Positions 25,212 to 34,123 are shown, numbered from the stretch's first letter. The stretch is DNA of 64,000 bases from Erythrobacter sp. UBA1916 (GCA_002337385.1 DDFY01000025.1:46918-110917), one strand, 5' to 3'. Numbers and translations: made by a program. Notes: generated by a model not told the origin, from the sequence alone.

Positions 25212-25694
25212 ATGATCGAACCGGGCCGTTTTACCGATAGCCACGATGGTGCGCTGGTGGTGTTCATCATCGGAATGCGGATCAACGCTTTCCACAAGAT
25301 CGGCAAATGGCTCCCGGTGGCACGGGCCATGGGGCCGATGGTCGCCGAACTTTCGCAAAATCCCGAGAGCGGCTTTCTCGGCGCAGAGCCCATGCTCAAA
25401 GGCCTGCGCACCGTTCTGCTGGTGCAGTACTGGCGCGATTTCGACAGCCTGGAAGCCTATGCCCGCGACCGCTCGCAGAACCACTGGCCCGCCTGGACTG
25501 CCTTTAACAAGGCGATCGGCAACGATGGCACGGTCGGCATTTTCCACGAGACCTACTGCGTGCCCGCAGGGGCGCACGAAACTATCGGCGTGAATATGGA
25601 GCCGTTCGGCCTTGCCCGCTTCACCGGGCGGCGCGCGGCCTCAGGCAGCCGCGCCGAAGCGCGGGACCGCATGAATGCCGGACTGATGGGGTAA
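25212..25694 (+). CDS. DUF4188 family protein (monooxygenase-like)
   Basis: This 160-residue protein has the blocks I recognise from DUF4188: VVFIIGMRINAFHKIGKWLPVARAMGPM, LLVQYWRDFDSLEAYARD, and the C-terminal FHETYCVPAGAHETIGVNM. The predicted fold is a ferredoxin-like dimeric alpha-beta barrel related to small monooxygenases. No cofactor site can be named and no enzyme activity is established for the family to my knowledge. It stands alone, divergent from dnaX and convergent with the SRP RNA gene. An AT-rich stretch upstream (25165-25195) is the likely promoter. Confidence 0.85.
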   Translation: MIEPGRFTDSHDGALVVFIIGMRINAFHKIGKWLPVARAMGPMVAELSQNPESGFLGAEPMLKGLRTVLLVQYWRDFDSLEAYARDRSQNHWPAWTAFNKAIGNDGTVGIFHETYCVPAGAHETIGVNMEPFGLARFTGRRAASGSRAEARDRMNAGLMG

Positions 25695-25697
25695 AAG

Positions 25698-25796
25698 GAG
25701 CCGAGCGACCCGTCGCAAGACACTTGGGCTGCTTCCTTCCGGACCTGACCCGGTAAGCGAACGCAAACGTCCACCCGACTCCCGGCGCGCCCTATG
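25698..25796 (-). ncRNA. ffs: Signal recognition particle RNA, small bacterial (4.5S) type
   Basis: The minus strand carries the conserved SRP domain IV core GGTCAGGTCCGGAAGGAAG followed by CAGCC, which binds Ffh. The flanking GC-rich arms (GCCGGGAGTCGGGTGG on the 5' side and the CGACGGGTCGCTCGGC side) can pair to make the long hairpin. Ends are estimated within a few bases. Confidence 0.92.
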
Positions 25797-25827
25797 GCAA
25801 CCTAACCGCGACAGTTCAAGCACAAGA

Positions 25828-26754
25828 TCACGATTGCAGGCGCACAAGCTCCGCCGCGATCGCGCCGACCTCGGCGCCAAGTTCATCGACAAAGGCGCCC
25901 GTCTCACGCGGGCGATCAAGCATGAACACCAGCGTGTACCAGCCGCTGCCATCGGGATCGAACACTGCAATATCGTTGACCTCTACCGCACCGGGTTCTG
26001 CGCAAAAGCCGGTCTTGTCGCCGACCTGCCAACCATCGGGCAGGCCCGCACGCAAACGGTTGAGCCCGGTCACGCTGTCGCCCAGCCACTGGGCAAGTTG
26101 TTCGCGCTTCGGCGCACCGAGGATCGTGTCGTCGTTCAGCACTTTGCGATAGGTCTCGCCAAAGGCCTTTGGGGCGCTGGTATCACGCGGATCACCAGCA
26201 GCGTTTTCGTTGAGTTCGGGTTCGCGCCGGTCAAGCCGGGTCACATCGTCGCCCAGAGTGCGAATCCACTGCGTGAGTCCGCGCGGCCCGCCCACTTGAT
26301 CGAGCAGAAGATTGGCCGCGACATTATCGCTGACGGTCACGATATGCTCGGCCGCTTGGCCGACCGTCATCCAGCCTTCGCCCAGCCGCGAGCGCGTAAA
26401 CGGGGCGTAGCCTTCCACCGCCGCCGGATCGATCGTCAGCCGGTTATCAAGCTGCAATCCGTTTACGCCGGTAAGAACTCTGGCAGCGAGCAGGGTCTTG
26501 AAGGTCGAGCACATGGCAAAGCGCTCCTCGCCGCGATGCGAGAGCAGCACGCGCCCCTCGGGATCGACCAGCGCAATGCCAAGCCGACCGCCGCTGCGCT
26601 TTTCGATGTCGATAATCCGGGCGGTTGCCGCCGCGATGGCAGAAGTAGAGGGCGCGCTCGCGTCAGTCGATTGGCTCTGCAGGTCGCTCGCAGGCGCAGC
26701 GCATCCCCCCGCCGCCAGAAGCGCGGCGAGAATACCGAATTTCCATATTGTCAC
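25828..26754 (-). CDS. Class A beta-lactamase with carbapenemase-type cysteine pair
   Basis: This is a serine beta-lactamase, 308 residues, that would hydrolyse beta-lactams in the periplasm. All class A motifs are present: S83xxK86 in MCSTFK (Ambler S70), SDN at 142-144, ExxLN with E178 (Ambler E166), and KTG at 247-249. C82 directly before the serine and C251 two residues after KTG match positions 69 and 238, the pair that forms a disulfide in KPC, NMC-A and SME-type enzymes. The N-terminal AAGGC suggests a lipoprotein signal. The start is GTG. It lies 13 bases after the NDUFS4-like gene and may share its transcript. Spectrum cannot be judged from sequence alone. Confidence 0.93.
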   Translation of the reverse strand: MTIWKFGILAALLAAGGCAAPASDLQSQSTDASAPSTSAIAAATARIIDIEKRSGGRLGIALVDPEGRVLLSHRGEERFAMCSTFKTLLAARVLTGVNGLQLDNRLTIDPAAVEGYAPFTRSRLGEGWMTVGQAAEHIVTVSDNVAANLLLDQVGGPRGLTQWIRTLGDDVTRLDRREPELNENAAGDPRDTSAPKAFGETYRKVLNDDTILGAPKREQLAQWLGDSVTGLNRLRAGLPDGWQVGDKTGFCAEPGAVEVNDIAVFDPDGSGWYTLVFMLDRPRETGAFVDELGAEVGAIAAELVRLQS

Positions 26755-26767
26755 GTGTGATAGGCTC

Positions 26768-27046
26768 TTACTTGAAGTTGTCGGCGTAGGCCTGAATCTT
26801 CAGCGTGTGCGACGGCGTTTTGTGCACCAGCACATCGATGCCGTACTTGTCGGCATAGGCCTGCGCTGCTTCGCAGCTTTCGAACGACAGCTGCACCTGT
26901 TGCTGGGTGTCGCCGCTCCCGGCCCAGCCCATCAACGGATCGGGCTTCTTGGCTTCGGCGGGCACGAAATCGAGCACCCACTGGTCGGTGCGGGCCTTGC
27001 CGGACTGCATGGCGTTCTGCGGACGCTGATAGATACGGGCTTGCAT
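26768..27046 (-). CDS. NDUFS4-like complex I accessory subunit (ETC complex I subunit family)
   Basis: This 92-residue protein is of the family of mitochondrial NDUFS4 (18 kDa subunit), found in alphaproteobacteria. It shows the start ARIYQRPQNAMQSGK and the block WVLDFVPAEAKKPDPLMGWAGSGDT. The helix FESCEAAQAYADKYGID and the closing strand TPSHTLKIQAYADNF follow. It supports assembly and stability of NADH:ubiquinone oxidoreductase. As often in alphaproteobacteria the gene lies apart from the nuo operon, here between hrpB and bla. Confidence 0.93.
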   Translation of the reverse strand: MQARIYQRPQNAMQSGKARTDQWVLDFVPAEAKKPDPLMGWAGSGDTQQQVQLSFESCEAAQAYADKYGIDVLVHKTPSHTLKIQAYADNFK

Positions 27047-27061
27047 GGCTGTGCCTCTAAT

Positions 27062-29521
27062 TCAATCGCCGGATTTCTGGAAGGCGTTTTTGGTGCGTAG
27101 GCTCGGCTTTTCGTTCCATGGCTCGTCGGGCCAGCGGTGTTTGGGGTAGCGACCCTTCATATCCTTGGCGACATCGGCCCACGATCCGCGCCAAAAACCG
27201 GGCAGATCGCGCGTGGCCTGAAGCGGCCTCCCTGCCGGACTGGTGAGGTGCAGCAACAAGGGCGTGGTGCCGATCATCGGATGCTTATCGAGCCCGAACA
27301 GCGCCTGCACGCGCACTTCGCAGGCGGGGGCATGGTCGCTGTCGTAATCGATGGCGTGGTGTGTGCCCGCCGGGCTGACGAACTCGCGCGGTGCGAGCTT
27401 ATCGAGCGTTTGGCGTTCGTCCCACGAAAGCAGGTTAAGCGCCGCTTCGGCATAGCGGCCCCTTGGCAGGTCGAGCTTGCGCTTGCCTTCGAGCAGCGGT
27501 GCAAGCCACTCGTCGGCGCGCGTGGCGAGCTGTTCGGGAGCGAGCGGCGCGATGCCAGCAAAGCGCCCGCGGGCGAGCAGACTTTTCGGCAGCAAGTCCA
27601 CAAGGTTATCCACAGCCTTTTCCACGAGCAGCGCGGTGATCAGCGCCGGATCGGGCTCGGGGTCAGGTCCAGTGGCAAGCGTGATCGCGCCCAGTCGCCG
27701 TTCCCGCCGCGCCTCCACCCTGCCCTCGTCCGCATTCCAGCGCGCGACCGAGCGTTTCTCGATCAAGTTGCCGAGGTGCTGTTCGATCTCGTCCAGCGTG
27801 AGCGGGGCGGCGGCGGTGATGCGGGCGGACTTCGCCTGCCCCTGCGCATCGCCAATCGCCAGCCACTCGGCGCGGGCCAGCGAGCTGGCCGGGTCAAGCC
27901 GATAGCCGCGACCACCCGCCGAGAGCCACGACTCGCCCGACGAATCGCGGCGGCGGGCTATGTTCTCGGGCAAGGCGCGGGCGATCAGGATGGCGGGGCT
28001 CACAACGCCCTCGCCCGCTCGTCCTGAGCTTGTCGAAGGACTGCCTTTGTCTTCTTGCCGCTGCGCCAGTTTCGCCCAGCGCTGCGCCAGCTTGCGCGCC
28101 GCCTCCGCCCGACCCGAGCGCTCGCCATCCCAGCGCATCAGCCGCGCTTCGAGGTCTTCGCTGCGCCCGCCCAGCCCGCGCTCCTGCAACAGCACCGCCA
28201 GCTTCGCGCCCAGCAGCGCCGCGCCGCTATCGGCCCCGGCCAGCACCATGGCCGCTTGCCACGGCTCCATCGGCAAGGCCGCAATCGCCCTGCCCCGTGC
28301 CGTAATCGCTCCTGCCGTATCGAGCGCGCCAAGCTTGCCCAGCCGTTCGCGCGCCGAACCAAGCGAAGCCTCGGGCGGCGGATCGAGCCAAGCGAGACTC
28401 ATCGGATCGGCGACGCCCCATTGCGCAAGGCTTAGCACCAGCGGCGCAAGGTCGGCGGTGAGCATCTCGGGCGGATCGAACTCGGGCCGACCGGCGTGGC
28501 CAGCCTCTTCCCACAGGCGATAGGCAACACCCGGCCCCTGCCGCGCCGCACGGCCCGCGCGCTGGGCGGCACCGGCCTGACTGGCGCGAGCGGTGACAAG
28601 GTGGGTGGTTCCTGCCGCGCGGTCGAACTCGGCCCGCCGGGAAAGTCCGCTGTCGACAACCACCGAAACGCCATCAAGCGTCAGCGACGTCTCTGCAATG
28701 CTGGTGGCGAGCACGATGCGCCGTCGTCCCTCGGGATCGCCTCGGATCGCCGCGCGCTGGGCGGCAGGCTCGACCTGTCCGTGGAGCGGGAGGACCGGTG
28801 TGTTCGGCAGTTTTTCGCAAAGCCGCTCGCGCACCCGTTCGATCTCGCCCACGCCGGGAAGGAAGGCGAGAATATCGCCCTGCTCCTCGCGCCAGGCCGC
28901 AAGCACCGCAGAGGCCATCACCTCGTCCAGCCGCTTTTCCGGAGACGCCCCCAGCCAGCGAATCGCCAGCGGATAGGCCTTGCCTGCGCTCTCGATGACC
29001 GGCGCACCCTCGCCCAGAAGCTTCGCAAACCGCGTGCCGTCGATGGTGGCTGACATGACGCAAATACGCAGATCCTCGCGCAGCACGCCCTGTGTCTCCA
29101 GCGCGAGGGCGAGGCCAAGGTCGCTATCAAGATGGCGCTCGTGCGCTTCGTCGAACAGCAGACAGGAGACGCCCGCAAGCTCCTGATCCTCCAGCAGGCG
29201 ATTCACGAGGATCGCCTCGGTAACAACCAGAATGCGGGTCGCTTTAGATTGTTTGGAATCGAGCCGGGTCAGATAGCCGACCCGCTGCCCCACCTCTTCG
29301 CCAAGCATCTGCGCAATGCGCTCGGCAGCAGCGCGCGCAGCAACACGGCGCGGCGAGGTGAGGATGATCTGGCCCGTGCACCAAGGCTCGTCGAGCAGCG
29401 CCGGTGCGACAGCAGTGGTCTTGCCCGCCCCCGGCGGCGCGATCAGGACCGCGCTCGCCTGCTCGCGCAAAGCGCCGAGCAGTTCCGGCAGGACCGCATG
29501 GATAGGCAGTTCCTGCGCCAT
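27062..29521 (-). CDS. hrpB: ATP-dependent RNA helicase HrpB
   Basis: This is a DEAH-box helicase of about 819 residues. Walker A is APPGAGKTTAVAP, the DEAH box is FDEAHERHL, motif III is MSATID, and motif VI is QRAGRAARQGPG. The C-terminal HrpB-specific domain ends RYPKHRWPDEPW. The ATG at 29521 (MAQELPIHAVLPELL) is preferred to a TTG four codons earlier. Around residue 495 a short segment reading SPSTSSGRA interrupts the protein; it is encoded by a dispersed repeat (see 28020). Physiological role is unclear in most bacteria. Confidence 0.95.
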   Translation of the reverse strand: MAQELPIHAVLPELLGALREQASAVLIAPPGAGKTTAVAPALLDEPWCTGQIILTSPRRVAARAAAERIAQMLGEEVGQRVGYLTRLDSKQSKATRILVVTEAILVNRLLEDQELAGVSCLLFDEAHERHLDSDLGLALALETQGVLREDLRICVMSATIDGTRFAKLLGEGAPVIESAGKAYPLAIRWLGASPEKRLDEVMASAVLAAWREEQGDILAFLPGVGEIERVRERLCEKLPNTPVLPLHGQVEPAAQRAAIRGDPEGRRRIVLATSIAETSLTLDGVSVVVDSGLSRRAEFDRAAGTTHLVTARASQAGAAQRAGRAARQGPGVAYRLWEEAGHAGRPEFDPPEMLTADLAPLVLSLAQWGVADPMSLAWLDPPPEASLGSARERLGKLGALDTAGAITARGRAIAALPMEPWQAAMVLAGADSGAALLGAKLAVLLQERGLGGRSEDLEARLMRWDGERSGRAEAARKLAQRWAKLAQRQEDKGSPSTSSGRAGEGVVSPAILIARALPENIARRRDSSGESWLSAGGRGYRLDPASSLARAEWLAIGDAQGQAKSARITAAAPLTLDEIEQHLGNLIEKRSVARWNADEGRVEARRERRLGAITLATGPDPEPDPALITALLVEKAVDNLVDLLPKSLLARGRFAGIAPLAPEQLATRADEWLAPLLEGKRKLDLPRGRYAEAALNLLSWDERQTLDKLAPREFVSPAGTHHAIDYDSDHAPACEVRVQALFGLDKHPMIGTTPLLLHLTSPAGRPLQATRDLPGFWRGSWADVAKDMKGRYPKHRWPDEPWNEKPSLRTKNAFQKSGD
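28020..28042. repeat. Dispersed small repeat inside hrpB (TCCTTCGACAAGCTCAGGA type)
   Basis: On the minus strand the sequence TCCTTCGACAAGCTCAGGA is flanked by matching G and C. This imperfect palindrome is, from memory, a very common short repeat in sphingomonads and some other proteobacteria, usually intergenic. Here it lies in frame inside hrpB and adds about nine residues (SPSTSSGRA) between two conserved parts of the helicase. Confidence 0.7.
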
Positions 29522-29533
29522 CGGCACAGGCAA

Positions 29534-30556
29534 TCAGTACCCGCGCGAAACCGCGAACTGTGCCGCCTCGACCATGGCGCGGCGCGCGTTGCTGTCAGGG
29601 AACATCGCCAAGGCATCGCAGGCCTTCTGCGCGAAATGGCGCGCACGTTCGCGGGTCGCGGAAATGCAGTCGTGACGACGGATCAATTCCACCGCATGGG
29701 CCAGATCTTCATCGGTATCGCGGAAACCCGCAATGGCCTCTTCCCAGAACTGGCGTTCCTCAGCATCGCCGCGGGCATAAGCGAGAATCACCGGCAGGGT
29801 CATCTTGCCCTCGCGGAAATCATCGCCCCGGTCCTTGCCCATCTCGGCCGCGTCCGAATCGTAGTCGATCGCATCGTCGATCAGCTGAAACGCGACACCA
29901 AGGTTGCGGCCATAATCATCGAGCGCACGCTCGACCGCTTCGTCCTTTTCCGCGACCACCGCAGCGATCCGGCTGGCGGCGGCAAACAGCGCCGCCGTCT
30001 TCGCGCCGATGATGCCGAGATAGCGGTCTTCGCTGGTTTCGATCTTGCGCTGGGCAGTAAGCTGGTCGACCTCGCCCTGGGCGATGGTGGCGCTGGCCCC
30101 CGAAAGGATTTTCAGCACCTTGAGGCTGCCATCCTCGACCATCAGTTCGAACGCGCGGGAAAACAGGAAATCGCCCACCAGCACCGTGGCCGGGTTGCCG
30201 AACACGATATTCGCCGCTTCCTTGCCCCGGCGCGTCTCGCTGCCGTCGACCACGTCGTCGTGCAGCAGGGTGGCGGTGTGGATGAACTCGACCGCGGCCG
30301 CCAGCTTGTGATGGCGCGTGCCTTCATAGCCAACCAGCTCCGCGCCCGCGAGCGTCAGCATCGGACGCATGCGCTTGCCACCGCCGGCAATCAGGTGTCC
30401 GGCAAGTGCAGGGATGAGAGGAATCTCGCTCTGCATCCGTTGCAGGATGATCTGGTTGACCGAATTCATCGCCGTGGCGGTGAGGGATAGAATCGGGCTC
30501 AGGCTCGGTTCGCCGGCGCCGATGGCGCGCTTGATCGGGACCACATTGTCGCTCAT
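29534..30556 (-). CDS. ispB: Polyprenyl (octa/decaprenyl) diphosphate synthase
   Basis: This trans-prenyltransferase makes the ubiquinone side chain. The ATG at 30556 (MSDNVVPIKRA) gives 340 residues. Both aspartate-rich motifs are visible: LLHDDVVDGSETRRG (first) and LIDDAIDYDSD (second). GGGKRMRPML binds isopentenyl diphosphate. Chain length cannot be read; ubiquinone-10 is the rule in sphingomonads, so decaprenyl is likely. It is divergent from the chorismate mutase gene. Confidence 0.94.
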   Translation of the reverse strand: MSDNVVPIKRAIGAGEPSLSPILSLTATAMNSVNQIILQRMQSEIPLIPALAGHLIAGGGKRMRPMLTLAGAELVGYEGTRHHKLAAAVEFIHTATLLHDDVVDGSETRRGKEAANIVFGNPATVLVGDFLFSRAFELMVEDGSLKVLKILSGASATIAQGEVDQLTAQRKIETSEDRYLGIIGAKTAALFAAASRIAAVVAEKDEAVERALDDYGRNLGVAFQLIDDAIDYDSDAAEMGKDRGDDFREGKMTLPVILAYARGDAEERQFWEEAIAGFRDTDEDLAHAVELIRRHDCISATRERARHFAQKACDALAMFPDSNARRAMVEAAQFAVSRGY

Positions 30557-30621
30557 GGGCCCCAGATGGAGAACCCACACACGCTTGGCAAGCGGGCATT
30601 TCTCGCCCAAGAGGGCTCGCG

Positions 30622-30963
30622 ATGACCGAGACCGTCGAACAGCCACAGTACGAGAAGCAAGAGATGGCCATTTCCGCTAAGTCTGCCGACCCGGCCCTGG
30701 AGGGCTATCGCAAGAGCATCGACAACATCGATGCCGCCCTGATCCACATGCTGGCCGAACGTTTCCGCATCACGCAGGCCGTGGGCGAGTACAAGGCGAA
30801 GACGCAGCTACCTCCCGCCGATCCGAACCGCGAATCCCGCCAGATCGAGCGGCTGCGCAAGCTCGCTGAAGAGGCTGACCTTGATCCCGAATTCTCGGAA
30901 AAGTTCATCCGTTTCGTGATCGACGAGGTTATCCGCCATCATCGCATCGCTCGAGGCGAATAG
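30622..30963 (+). CDS. Chorismate mutase, AroQ class
   Basis: This 113-residue protein rearranges chorismate to prephenate on the way to phenylalanine and tyrosine. It has the all-helical AroQ pattern: YRKSIDNIDAALIHMLAERFRITQAVGEYKAK with the active-site arginine and lysine, then RESRQIERLRKLAEEADLDPEF and FIRFVIDEVIRHH. The ATG at 30622 has AGAGGG upstream; an internal ATG at 30664 is possible. A BASS-type transporter follows 15 bases later. Confidence 0.93.
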   Translation: MTETVEQPQYEKQEMAISAKSADPALEGYRKSIDNIDAALIHMLAERFRITQAVGEYKAKTQLPPADPNRESRQIERLRKLAEEADLDPEFSEKFIRFVIDEVIRHHRIARGE

Positions 30964-30978
30964 GCGCGCCAGCCGCCG

Positions 30979-31941
30979 ATGCTGCGCACGCTGACCAACA
31001 ATTTCGCGCCGCTCATGCTGGCAGGTGTCACGCTGGCGTGGTTCCTGCCCGGTGCCTTCACCTGGGTGACGGACGGCTCACATAGAATTCTCGGCCAGAC
31101 GCTGCTTTCGGTTTTCCTCGGGCTCATCATGCTGGCCATGGGGCTGACGCTGCGCTTTGCGGACTTCCGCGCGCTGCTGACAATGCCCAAAGCCTTCCTT
31201 GTCGGCCTGGTCGGCCAGTTCGCGATCATGCCACTGGCAGGCTTTGCCATCGCGCGGGGAATGGCACTTGAGCAAGGCCTCGCGGTCGGACTGATCCTCG
31301 TCGCCTGCTGCCCCGGCGGCACGGCCTCGAACATCGTCACCTATCTGGCCAAGGGCAATGTCGCGCTATCGGTGGCGATGACGATGGCCTCGACCCTCGT
31401 CGCCATTGCGCTCACGCCGCTGCTCACCGGGGCACTGGCTGGCACCTATGTCGATGTGGACCGCTGGGGCCTGTTTGCCGACATGGTCTCGATCGTGCTG
31501 GTGCCGCTGGTCTTGGGAACGGTGCTGTCGGAGCTGCTGCCCCGCGCCGCGCGCGCAGTGGGCGAGGTGCTCCCGCTCGTCGCTATCGTGCTGGTGATCC
31601 TTATCGTCGGCGGGATCGTGGGCGGCGCGAAAGAGCTGATCCGCGCCCATGCCGGAACGCTGCTGCTCGCGACCTTCCTCCTCCACCTTTTCGGGTTCGG
31701 CTTCGGCTATGGCGTTGCGCGCTTCATGGGCCTTGCCAGCCGCGAGGCGCGGACGGTGTGCATCGAGGTCGGCATGCAGAATTCGGGGCTTGGATCAGGC
31801 CTTGCCAAGGCGCCCTCCTTTGCCGCGCAGTTCGCCTCTCCCATGCAAGCGGCGCTGGCGCCGGTGCCTGCCGCGCTCTCGGCAGTTTGGCACGTGTGCA
31901 TCGGCAGTCTGCTGGCTTCGTGGTGGCGGCGGCGCAGCTAG
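30979..31941 (+). CDS. Bile acid:sodium symporter family transporter (BASS)
   Basis: This 320-residue membrane protein has about nine or ten helices. It contains the family signatures: MLAMGLTLRFADF early, CCPGGTASNIVTYLAKGNVALSVAMT in the core unwound helix, and EVGMQNSGLGSGLAKA in the second crossing helix. These are sodium- and substrate-binding segments. Bacterial members carry various organic acids, such as pantoate or 2-keto acids; the substrate cannot be inferred. It may be co-transcribed with the chorismate mutase gene. Confidence 0.9.
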   Translation: MLRTLTNNFAPLMLAGVTLAWFLPGAFTWVTDGSHRILGQTLLSVFLGLIMLAMGLTLRFADFRALLTMPKAFLVGLVGQFAIMPLAGFAIARGMALEQGLAVGLILVACCPGGTASNIVTYLAKGNVALSVAMTMASTLVAIALTPLLTGALAGTYVDVDRWGLFADMVSIVLVPLVLGTVLSELLPRAARAVGEVLPLVAIVLVILIVGGIVGGAKELIRAHAGTLLLATFLLHLFGFGFGYGVARFMGLASREARTVCIEVGMQNSGLGSGLAKAPSFAAQFASPMQAALAPVPAALSAVWHVCIGSLLASWWRRRS

Positions 31942-31944
31942 AAA

Positions 31945-33411
31945 TCAGGCGCGCGGAAGCCTCAGTTCAACCAGCAAGCCGCCCAGGTCCTCGCTCTCGC
32001 CGAGGCTCACCTCACCGTTATAAATCGCGGCCACGTCGCGCACGATGGCCAGCCCCAACCCGGTGCCGGGCTTCTCGGTATCGAGCCTCGCACCGCGCTC
32101 GAATATCGCCACCCTTTCTGCCTCGGGGATGCCGCGGCCGTCATCTTCGATCCAGATCGCGCAAAGCGGATCGCCGGGGCGCGGGTCGACCGTGACGAAC
32201 ACTGAACCGCCGCCATATTTGGCCGCGTTTTCGACCAAGTTGCCGAGCAATTCTTCCAGATCCTGCCGTTCGAGCGTTACCGCAGCGGCCGCGTTGCCCG
32301 CCAGATCGAGCCGGACGTCAGGATAAAGCGTGCGCACCGCCCGTTCCACCGCACTGGCGCTTTCCATCACCAGACTGCGCGAATGGCCGATGGCGCGCCG
32401 CCCCACGGCGCGGGCACGGGCGAGATGGTGATCGACCTGCCGCTGCATGCTCGCCGCCTCGCGCAGCACGATGGAATCGAGCTTCGGATCGTGCTCGCGC
32501 GCGGCATTGTTCAGCACCGTCAGCGGGGTCTTCAGCGCATGGGCGAGGTTGCCGGCATGGGTGCGGGCCTCCTCGGCCTGCTTCTGCGAGTGATCGAGCA
32601 GCGCGTTCAGCTCCTGCACCATCGGCTGCACTTCGAGCGGCAATGGCTCGGTAACGCGATTGGATCCAGCCTGCCTGATCGAGGCAATCGCCCGCCGGAT
32701 GCGGCGCAGCGGCGAGAGGCCATACCACGTCTGCGCCATCGCCATCAGGAACAGGCCCACGCCCAACACGGCAAATGACCAGCCGAGCAGCGCGCGGATA
32801 GAGTTGAGCTGGTCGTCCAGTTCCTCACGCGACCCGGCAACGACGAATTGCCACTGCGTGTCCGAACCGGGGATCTGCACCGTGCGCTGCACCAGTCGCA
32901 GGCTTTCGTCAGGAAACTGGTCCGAATCGTAGAACACCGGCTCTTCGGCATCGATATTCTCGTCGATGGCCAGCGTGCGGTCCCACAGCGAGCGCGAGAA
33001 GTAGTTCACCCGGCCATTGCCATTGATCTGGTAATAGAAGCCCGAATTCGGCTCCAGAAAGCGCTGATCGGCGAGCGGGCGGTTAAACCACACGTCGCCA
33101 TAGGGATCGATCTCGGCGGAAGAGATCATCGCGGTCAGCGGCATTTCGAGCTGCTCGTCGAACTGCTGCGACAGCAACTGGGTAAGCGCCCGATCGAGCG
33201 CAAAGCCGCCAATCGCCAGCAGGACCACGATCCAGCCCGCCGCGATCAGCATCATGCGCCGCGCGATCGAGCCGGTGTTGCGCGTTTCCATCCCGGACGC
33301 GGCGCCCCCCGCGGGCGCCTCGGCGCTCACGTCAACGGGGGCCACACCCTCCTCATCGGCGCTATTCGCGCGCGCCTTCGGAGGGGTCGTCGAGACTGTA
33401 ACCGAGGCCAC
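31945..33411 (-). CDS. Sensor histidine kinase, PhoQ-like
   Basis: This is the sensor of a two-component system with the response regulator just upstream. Transmembrane helices at about residues 52-73 and 208-227 enclose a periplasmic domain of roughly 130 residues. HAMP, the H-box HALKTPLTVL (H291) and the ATP-binding N-, G1- (EDDGRGIPEAE) and G2-boxes (KPGTGLGLAIV) follow. The degenerate HALKTP box and layout are PhoQ-like. The start is unsure: the frame opens at a GTG at 33411, 50 bases inside the regulator, while the ATG at 33291 (METRNTGSIARRMM) would begin just before the first helix. Confidence 0.92.
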   Translation of the reverse strand: MASVTVSTTPPKARANSADEEGVAPVDVSAEAPAGGAASGMETRNTGSIARRMMLIAAGWIVVLLAIGGFALDRALTQLLSQQFDEQLEMPLTAMISSAEIDPYGDVWFNRPLADQRFLEPNSGFYYQINGNGRVNYFSRSLWDRTLAIDENIDAEEPVFYDSDQFPDESLRLVQRTVQIPGSDTQWQFVVAGSREELDDQLNSIRALLGWSFAVLGVGLFLMAMAQTWYGLSPLRRIRRAIASIRQAGSNRVTEPLPLEVQPMVQELNALLDHSQKQAEEARTHAGNLAHALKTPLTVLNNAAREHDPKLDSIVLREAASMQRQVDHHLARARAVGRRAIGHSRSLVMESASAVERAVRTLYPDVRLDLAGNAAAAVTLERQDLEELLGNLVENAAKYGGGSVFVTVDPRPGDPLCAIWIEDDGRGIPEAERVAIFERGARLDTEKPGTGLGLAIVRDVAAIYNGEVSLGESEDLGGLLVELRLPRA

Positions 33412-34039
33412 GGATCGTTGTGATTACCTCTGCGCCGAGCTTCTTGCGGATGCGGGTTACGAACACCTCGATGGTGTTCGAATCGCGGTCGAAATCCTGA
33501 TCGTAAATATGTTCGATCAGTTCGGTGCGGCTGACCACCTTGCCCTTGTGGTGCATGAGGTAGCTCAGCAGCTTGTATTCCTGTGCGGTCAGCTTGACCG
33601 GTTCGCCATCGCGGGTGACGCGGCCCGAACGGGTATCGAGCCGCACATCGCCAGCGGTGAGTTCGCTCGAGGCATTGCCCGAAGCACGGCGGATCAGCGC
33701 GCGCAGGCGGGCGATCAGCTCCTCGGTCTGGAACGGCTTGGCGAGATAGTCATCCGCCCCGGCGTCGAGACCTGCCACCTTGTCCGACCACGAATCGCGT
33801 GCGGTGAGCACCAGAACGGGGAACTTGCGCCCCTCCTTGCGCCACATGCCGAGCACGGTCAGCCCGTCAATCTCGGGCAGGCCAAGGTCGAGCACCACGG
33901 CATCGTATTCCTCGGTCGAGCCGAGAAAATGGCCATCTTCACCATCGGTCGACAAGTCGACCGCATAGCCGTTCTGCTCCAGCGTGTTTTTCAACTGCTG
34001 GCCGAGTGTCGGCTCGTCTTCCACGATCAGGATGCGCAT
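33362..34039 (-). CDS. OmpR/PhoP-family response regulator
   Basis: This 225-residue regulator has the receiver domain with acidic pocket E7/D8, phospho-acceptor D51 in AVVLDLGLPEIDGL, T79 and K101 (ADDYLAKPF). The winged-helix DNA-binding domain contains LTAQEYKLLSYLMHHKGKVVSRTELIEHIYDQDFDRDSNTIEVFVTRIRKKLG in pieces as expected for OmpR types. It is followed by its cognate kinase and preceded by a PepSY protein. Magnesium or cationic-peptide sensing would follow the PhoPQ analogy only. Confidence 0.96.
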   Translation of the reverse strand: MRILIVEDEPTLGQQLKNTLEQNGYAVDLSTDGEDGHFLGSTEEYDAVVLDLGLPEIDGLTVLGMWRKEGRKFPVLVLTARDSWSDKVAGLDAGADDYLAKPFQTEELIARLRALIRRASGNASSELTAGDVRLDTRSGRVTRDGEPVKLTAQEYKLLSYLMHHKGKVVSRTELIEHIYDQDFDRDSNTIEVFVTRIRKKLGAEVITTIRGLGYSLDDPSEGARE

Positions 34040-34123
34040 TGATACCCCTTCGCAAACATCTGGGCCCGTGCTTGGGCGAATGTCATGAACGCGTCAACCA
34101 AGCCCAAGTTTCCCTAACGCCGT

